This document shows, piece after piece, positions 58,585-64,000 of a DNA stretch of 64,000 nucleotides. The first letter of the stretch is position 1, and the number at the start of each line of letters is the position of its first letter. A program made the position numbers and the translations under genes. The notes beneath the pieces are model-generated. The model saw nothing but the letters and a program-made list of their open reading frames with translations, ran no database searches and was not told where the DNA came from. Origin of the DNA: Lineus longissimus (Eukaryota > Nemertea > Pilidiophora > Heteronemertea > Lineidae); NCBI RefSeq assembly GCF_910592395.1, contig NC_088320.1:6946001-7010000 (forward strand), in the 5' to 3' direction.

Positions 58585-60589
58585 AATGGAAAGAAGAAGA
58601 GGAAGAAGAAAATAAAAAAAACACAGCTCGCTATATTTCAATATTTTGAAGGCCAATGCAATTAAATAGGGCCAGTTAACAAATTGCATTATTCTGAAAT
58701 CAAATCACCTCCTTTTACTTCGGTTAGGTCAGTCTCGGATACATGTATTCATTTCTGGCCTCTTCGAGTGTTCTTTTTTCATACACGAGAACTGTGTATA
58801 CGAGGAGTACCAGCACCCGGCCCTGCCTGCCTAAAGAGACTGTGACCAAAAGCATCGCAGTCCAAAGACATGAGCCAATGTTAGTAATAGGAATCACAAC
58901 TGATCTTATGAAAGTAAAGAGAGTATGGTTACTCTAAACCCAGACATGCCACCATGGTTGAGCACAGCCAGACGGTTCGTGTGCATTTCCGCCGTGAAAT
59001 TGTGCGTAGATTTAATGAGCCCGTCATACGGCGGGAGACAGTTCCCATGGCAGTCAGACAGGATAATGGCTTCTGTCTGAAGTTTATTTTGATGTCTCCG
59101 ATGGATATATGACATCAATTATTGATAAAGACGGGCTTCAACGGCCATTCGATCATGGAATAGTAAGCGGGTTCCCAGGGTCCTGGTGGAGGGATTCCGG
59201 TGAGACAGGCATTACAATCTTTCGCCTGGGTGGATCAGGAATGAAGACAATTATCTTAAAATCTCGCTGCGGTCGCCGCGGCTGGAAAATTGCGCTCGAC
59301 TCCAGCGCATAAGTAAATATTTCCCCATATTGTGGCTAGCGTCTTCAGCCTCTGACCAACCTTCTAAATTTTTATTTAAACGCTGAACCCGAGTATAGTT
59401 TTCAAGGAGTGGAATCAAGTCTTTAACGAAATTTTTGCAATTATTTTCTATTTTACCCTCCCTTTGCGCTGAACTGGAACAGATCGAAAGGCAGTCGTCG
59501 CAATTTTAAGATCAAATCATTTTTTGACTGACCTGGCTGAACGGTTTGTAGCGTATTTCACATTGTACAGTATTATTTACCCTAGTGCAGTATTGCAGTA
59601 TTTAATATTTGATATTACCTTGATACAAGCTGTTTGCTTCAAAAAAGCTTCCCTTACTCTTCCAAAATGAGCCCGGTCAATTCATCATTCACTGATCTTT
59701 CATTAAGTCAAAGTTAGCAAACAAGCCAATATCTACATGCACGTAGGTATATCATTAGAATCAATAATAAAATTTGTGATATTTTCCCTAAAATACCAGA
59801 AATTTCGTACATCAGGTTTCAGATCGCGCAATGTACATGCAGGCCTGTACATTAAACTTGAATATGGCACAAACCGTTTCTTATAACTCAGATCGATATG
59901 ACAGAGATTTCATATAGGTCAATCGCGTTCTTCAGATCATGTGCTAAGACAAAACTGTAAAACATCTCACAGGAATGTCTCTTGCTTGACCCAATCCCGC
60001 CTCCGCAATTTAGGCCTTATATACGATTGCAAATTTGCGGCAAATGTAAATCGACCAGAAAGGTCATTTTGATAATGACAAGAAGTTTGTCCGATGCTGG
60101 TCTAAACAGCACTATAAGGTTGCTATTAGTCCTTAGGTAAGGTTATGATGACCGTTTTCGTAAGCAGCACTACAAGTATATGTGTAATCGAAATTTCGGT
60201 TTTTAAAGGACAATTATATTTCTTCAGTTTGTTTCTGAATTCTTAAAATGAGTTACGTTCATGATTCCTCGTAAACCACTGAAACGCCGTTACCTTCGAG
60301 ACTGCCACTGACTGCAATCTTTCCTCAGGCAGATTTATCATAGTCGGTTATTAGTATATCGCTAACGACTCTCTAATCCCAGTATCAGATGACATTTACG
60401 AATTTCTCACTCGGAGTTCGAAAACTTCAACATCAATCTCCAAGCCAATGACCGTCGGTATGAAAAGCTTGCTCAGTATTAGTCACAATAAAGTATCTAT
60501 ATTCAAACCGCTGTGAATATAGCTAGAACTCTCCTAAGAGATTACCTTATGGTCCTACAGTTTTTCTAAACCTTTTCTTCATTGTATTA
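58585..60589. other. gene-free stretch
   Basis: There are no exons I can support. Plus-strand sequence at 59109-59312 is open for 67 codons but is cut by stops on both sides without splice sites. Being downstream of the minus-strand hedgehog exon, the right part may include its 3' UTR. Confidence 0.35.
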
Positions 60590-60591
60590 CA

Positions 60592-60840
60592 TCAGTCTGC
60601 TTTCCCGACGTACGCATTGTCGCTACCAAATGCAACGTGAACGTGGAAGAGATAACCACCTTTCGATAATTTTGATGCTGTGATGCCGTACTCCAACTCA
60701 AAGCGATGTCCATTTAGCTTCCATTTCCGGTTCCCGGCATGCAACAGCCATGCTTGCGCAGGTGAATCTGCACTGTCACTTCTTTCAAACCTATTCACCG
60801 ACCATGCCCCATAGGCACGACCAACGAACAACCGACGTCT
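60592..60840 (-). CDS. unrecognised open frame just 3' of the hedgehog stop
   Basis: On the minus strand, 83 codons are open between a TGA at 60843 and a TGA ending at 60592, starting about 50 bp after the hedgehog stop and in a different frame. There is no ATG at its start (the first usable codon is TTG), so it would need to be spliced in; TTTGAAG at its edge is a weak acceptor. The residues look protein-like (AWLLHAGNRKWKLNGHRFEL, GGYLFHVHVAFGSDNAYVG), with alternating hydrophobic strands. It could be an alternative 3' exon, an exon of another minus-strand gene, or a chance frame in the 3' UTR. Confidence 0.25.
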   Translation of the reverse strand, partial: RRRLFVGRAYGAWSVNRFERSDSADSPAQAWLLHAGNRKWKLNGHRFELEYGITASKLSKGGYLFHVHVAFGSDNAYVGKAD

Positions 60841-60889
60841 TCAAATTTTGAAAAATAATAAATAATCTCAATAGCGATGAAATGAGCTC

Positions 60890-61563
60890 TCAATTATTTG
60901 TGGAATAGAGCAACCGATCGGGAAGAACATAGGGAGCAATGTCGTACAAAGTCCGAGGGTACCAATGCACTCCTGTGGTTTCTTCCGTGTCCCTTCGTTT
61001 ATCCTGCTCAGATACTTGCCCGCGAAAGGTTGATTTTATAGAGGAAATCAATCGGACAGGCGCAAATGCAAAATGAGCGATACTCTGATAGTTTATAACG
61101 GCGTAGCATGAAGCGAGTGACCGGTCTACTACTATCGTCCCATCCCCCGTGAGCGGCGCATATATACCTTGCTCGACAGACGAGCTCAACCACACCACCC
61201 GTACAGGGCGAACCTTCCGCCGCCCGCTCGCGATGAACATGTAATCTCCAATTCTGACGTCTTTAGCAAACACTGTTTTTGCTTGTAGTATTGTTGATTG
61301 GTGCATACGACTGACGTATACGAGGTGGCTCGGAGTGAGTTGCAGGGTGGTATTTGCATCTGTTGTGAGCTGGTAAAATAATGCTGTGGCATTTGGTTGC
61401 CTGTCCATAAACATTATAACTTCACTGAATCGAACCTCACCGGATTTGGACATTGCTAAAACGCTGTCTCCTATCTGTAGGTCTCGCATTAGCTTTGCAC
61501 CCTTTTCAGTGTTGACGACTGCCTCGGCCGGGAAACATCCTCCGCCATATTGAGCCGAGGAAT
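60890..61563 (-). CDS. hh: hedgehog-family Hint/autoprocessing domain, terminal exon
   Basis: The exon starts after a TTACTTTTTCAG acceptor and reads 223 residues to a TGA. It opens SSAQYGGGCFPAEAVV: the GGCF is the hedgehog self-cleavage site, and the cysteine (exon residue 9) forms the thioester. Other hallmarks are MRDLQIGDSVLAM (25-37), FMDR with the Asp (53) aligned to the sterol-activating Asp, TPSH (76-79) with the catalytic Thr and His, APLTGDGTIVVD, SLASCYAVI with its Cys (152), and the hedgehog-specific GVHWYPRTLY near the end. This domain cleaves the precursor in the secretory pathway and attaches cholesterol to the secreted N-terminal signal. The intron lies about eight residues before the cleavage cysteine, as in known hedgehog genes. 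Length and residues are intact. The N-terminal signalling exons are not seen within 2.4 kb upstream, so the gene continues past 64000, or the Hint is joined to another N-terminus. Confidence 0.93.
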
Positions 61564-64000
61564 CTGAAAAAGTAACAGAAGGAATATTATAAAGTGATCT
61601 AGACGAACAACATTGCTTTTAAATCACAAGTGTTTGTTCTTTATTGGTTAAAGTTTCGTCCCTGCGGATCATAGCAGCTGAAATTGAACACGGGCCAGGT
61701 CAGATTATGTGTATGCGACTGGTGATGGATCCGCAGTATTCGACGGGGAAGGAATATCGAATCAGGAACCCAGTTATCGCAGTTATCCGAGCAAGGATTG
61801 CATAACCGCCTGTCGCTGTCACGGTCCACTACGAAAGAGAAGATTATTGAGGCGGTTTGGCCATGCCGCTCGTTGGCAACCAGACTTGAATTTAGATTGA
61901 TGCTAATAGAAAGGGAGGACACCAAGGTGAACAGAACTCATAATTTGACAACACGTTTGATTGCCTGAATATTATTCAAACTTGTGGTTTTGCATTTTGT
62001 CGCCGGGTGATGGAACAGACATTATTAACATTGGTTGCAGATGCGGCCACATTGGAAGAGGTCTTGAAACAAAAGATCATAACAACCAACACAACATTTA
62101 GTGACCCAAATAGCAGGATTTCATATGCTCGGTAACTAGCCCTCGTGCCCATGGTGTTAAATAACTGGGTGCAGAGACGGATAAACTTGAAAATATAACT
62201 TGGAGTGAACATGACCACGGTGTCTTCAAAGGAAATACGATGATTCCGGGCAAATATTATCAGATTTCTGCACTGTCCGAACCCACGCAACTAAATACCG
62301 ATGACACATTTCACAAATGCGCAAAAGCGGCCAATCAAATTTATTTGCTTCAACACAGAGACACGACGGATCGAACGCGATGGATTCAGTCGTACATGGT
62401 GTCCAAGATAAGTGTCGGTGTGGAAGGTTGAATTGTACGGGGATTTGTTATGTGTTTTAATCTCTAAGCAATTGATGGTCATGGCCTCTTTAGACATAGA
62501 ACAACATGTACATGTACAAAATGTATATTATACTTCGTCAGATTACAATGGAGATCGGACACTTTTCCAGGGGGGATATTTTCTACTGCTGCACCGGTGT
62601 AGCGTCTGTGAGTGTTTCCCCTACAACAGATCAGGCCTCGAATGGCTGCTGTTCGGTAATTAAGTGGCTTGTCACTAATGGGGTACGTCACTAATGAAAA
62701 AAAAGAATATATTAGCGATTGCTCTAAGATTTGATGCATAGAGTACAATAAGATCCCCAAAGTGACGCACTTCAGCTCCTCTCTTTGCGACTTGTGTAGA
62801 GTCTGAAGTGCTAATGGCCATGGGACCATAAATTGATAGACTGTTTAGGGACGATCAGGGATGACTTGGATAGGTTCCCATTGGCAATGCAGACAGCGTG
62901 ATTGGCGTCCTGTATTAATATAAGACAAACAAATACCCTTTGACAATATTTGCGATGATTAGATTGTCCTGTTTGCGCTAGATTGGTGACAAATGGTCTC
63001 GATCCAGGATTGATATAGACACGCTTACTTGACCAGCTATCGTGCCAATAGGAAGCAGTAGTGATAGTCGTAACACCTAAGATGAAGTGGGGATAATTTT
63101 GTTCTTTATTCGCGTCGAGGCTTAAATGTCTCGGTGGGAGAACTGACATGGTACTACCAGGAGAGTAAGATTCTGAAGGCTGTTGAACTAGTTATGGTTT
63201 TAAATGCTCTTCATTTTCAAAATACGGAGAATATCAAGTGTTCTGTAATGTTTGTGTTTGCCATATCAGGGTCGGAAGGCCTGAATGGCCCCAACCAAAC
63301 GTGGTTTTCTTCCATGAAACTACTTTAAAGAAGAAAACCAGGTTTTCTTAATTATTGGGCACATGGCTTGCCATGCACCTTAACCTATCACTTTGTGTAC
63401 ACTCATGTACTATAAGATGGAAATGGCATAGGAACTCGCATTTCATTTTCAAGGCAAAATGTACATCAGCTGTCATGCCTGTTCACCGTTCCCAAATCCC
63501 CTCTCAATATCATTCTCAGCACTTGACCTATACGACCGGATCAATTCATCATCGTCTTCTCAACTCAATACGTGATACTCTCAATTGACCATTGTTAATT
63601 GTGTGGCTATTTGATTACTAAGATAAGAACGCAATCGTATGGGCAATAAAACTTATGGCACTTAACATTTTGGCAACATTGATTAGTTTGGCATGGCAGT
63701 ATGAAATTTTTCCGCAAAGGTATTCCGATCGATTCACATGCACGACATATGCAATTACTTATACATTGTACATCTGACATGGGCCCAGTTTTCGAAAAAA
63801 AACATGAACAAAGACACTAAATACATTTAAAATTCAAATGACGTATGTATATGAAAAATAACAGTACGTCTGCACCGGATATTCATCTTCCTATCCAGGC
63901 CTGAGGGATGTAAGCCTTTCGATATCGCATTTGTAGTAGGTAAAAACATTGATTACGCCAGGCCAGGGACACACGATGACCACCCCCTCATCGAAAGGTG
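61564..64000 (-). other. intron or upstream region of the hedgehog-family gene
   Basis: Directly upstream (minus strand) of the Hint exon, this should be intron. I looked on the minus strand for the conserved signalling-domain words (such as those around the zinc-binding residues) and found none. Frames up to 116 codons on the minus strand at 62479-62829 and 62811-63149 are without domain signatures. No repeats of note are seen; ACATGTACATGTA words occur near 62502. Confidence 0.6.

Noticed and set aside
61564-64000. Hedgehog signalling-domain exons on the minus strand
   Set aside because: Searched for conserved HhN words on the minus strand and found none; frames there are short and unlike the domain.
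1-64000. CRISPR arrays, operons, prokaryotic insertion sequences, rRNA genes
   Set aside because: The tandem arrays lack unique spacers, genes are intron-split, and no rRNA-like conserved segments were seen.

Overview
This is eukaryotic, almost certainly metazoan, nuclear DNA. Coding sequence is sparse and broken by introns with canonical GT/AG borders. There is no operon structure, and many short repeats and small transposon relics are present. The gene content (a hedgehog-type Hint exon and a spliced cysteine-rich secreted protein resembling the invertebrate ITG-like/prohormone-3 precursors), together with frequent ACATGTA-type words, suggests a marine invertebrate, perhaps a lophotrochozoan. 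The phylum cannot be fixed from the sequence alone.

Layout. Positions 1-37 kb hold no gene I can establish. They contain a 4-copy 93-bp tandem array (291-662), a tRNA-derived SINE (about 4424-4680), a diverged tandem duplication near 25.0-25.35 kb, a near-perfect 99-bp inverted repeat (25845-26065), and a dispersed repeat present twice (28965 and 33958). From 37.6 to 48.9 kb runs a plus-strand multi-exon gene, seen from its second or later exon to its stop, for a secreted cysteine-rich protein. Its large introns carry mobile DNA. One resident is a 654-bp inverted-repeat element whose interior is a higher-order minisatellite. Another is a 1.6-kb inverted-repeat element that encodes a two-exon, 148-residue protein made only of the Psq/CENP-B DNA-binding half of a pogo/Tigger-type transposase. 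From 52.4 to 53.1 kb a plus-strand gene for a multi-span membrane protein appears to be interrupted by a one-base frame change before its fourth membrane segment. Two short TA-flanked MITEs lie at 50.5 and 58.5 kb. At 60.9-61.6 kb, on the minus strand, is the last exon of a hedgehog-family gene (the Hint/autoprocessing domain); its N-terminal exons are not found in the window. A further minus-strand open stretch starts about 50 bp after the hedgehog stop.

The genes do not form a pathway. The cysteine-rich precursor and hedgehog are both secreted-signal genes, but they sit about 12 kb apart on opposite strands and I see no functional link. The most unusual object is the DNA-binding-domain-only gene inside an inverted-repeat transposon, complete with TATA box, spliced reading frame, stop codon and AATAAA signal.
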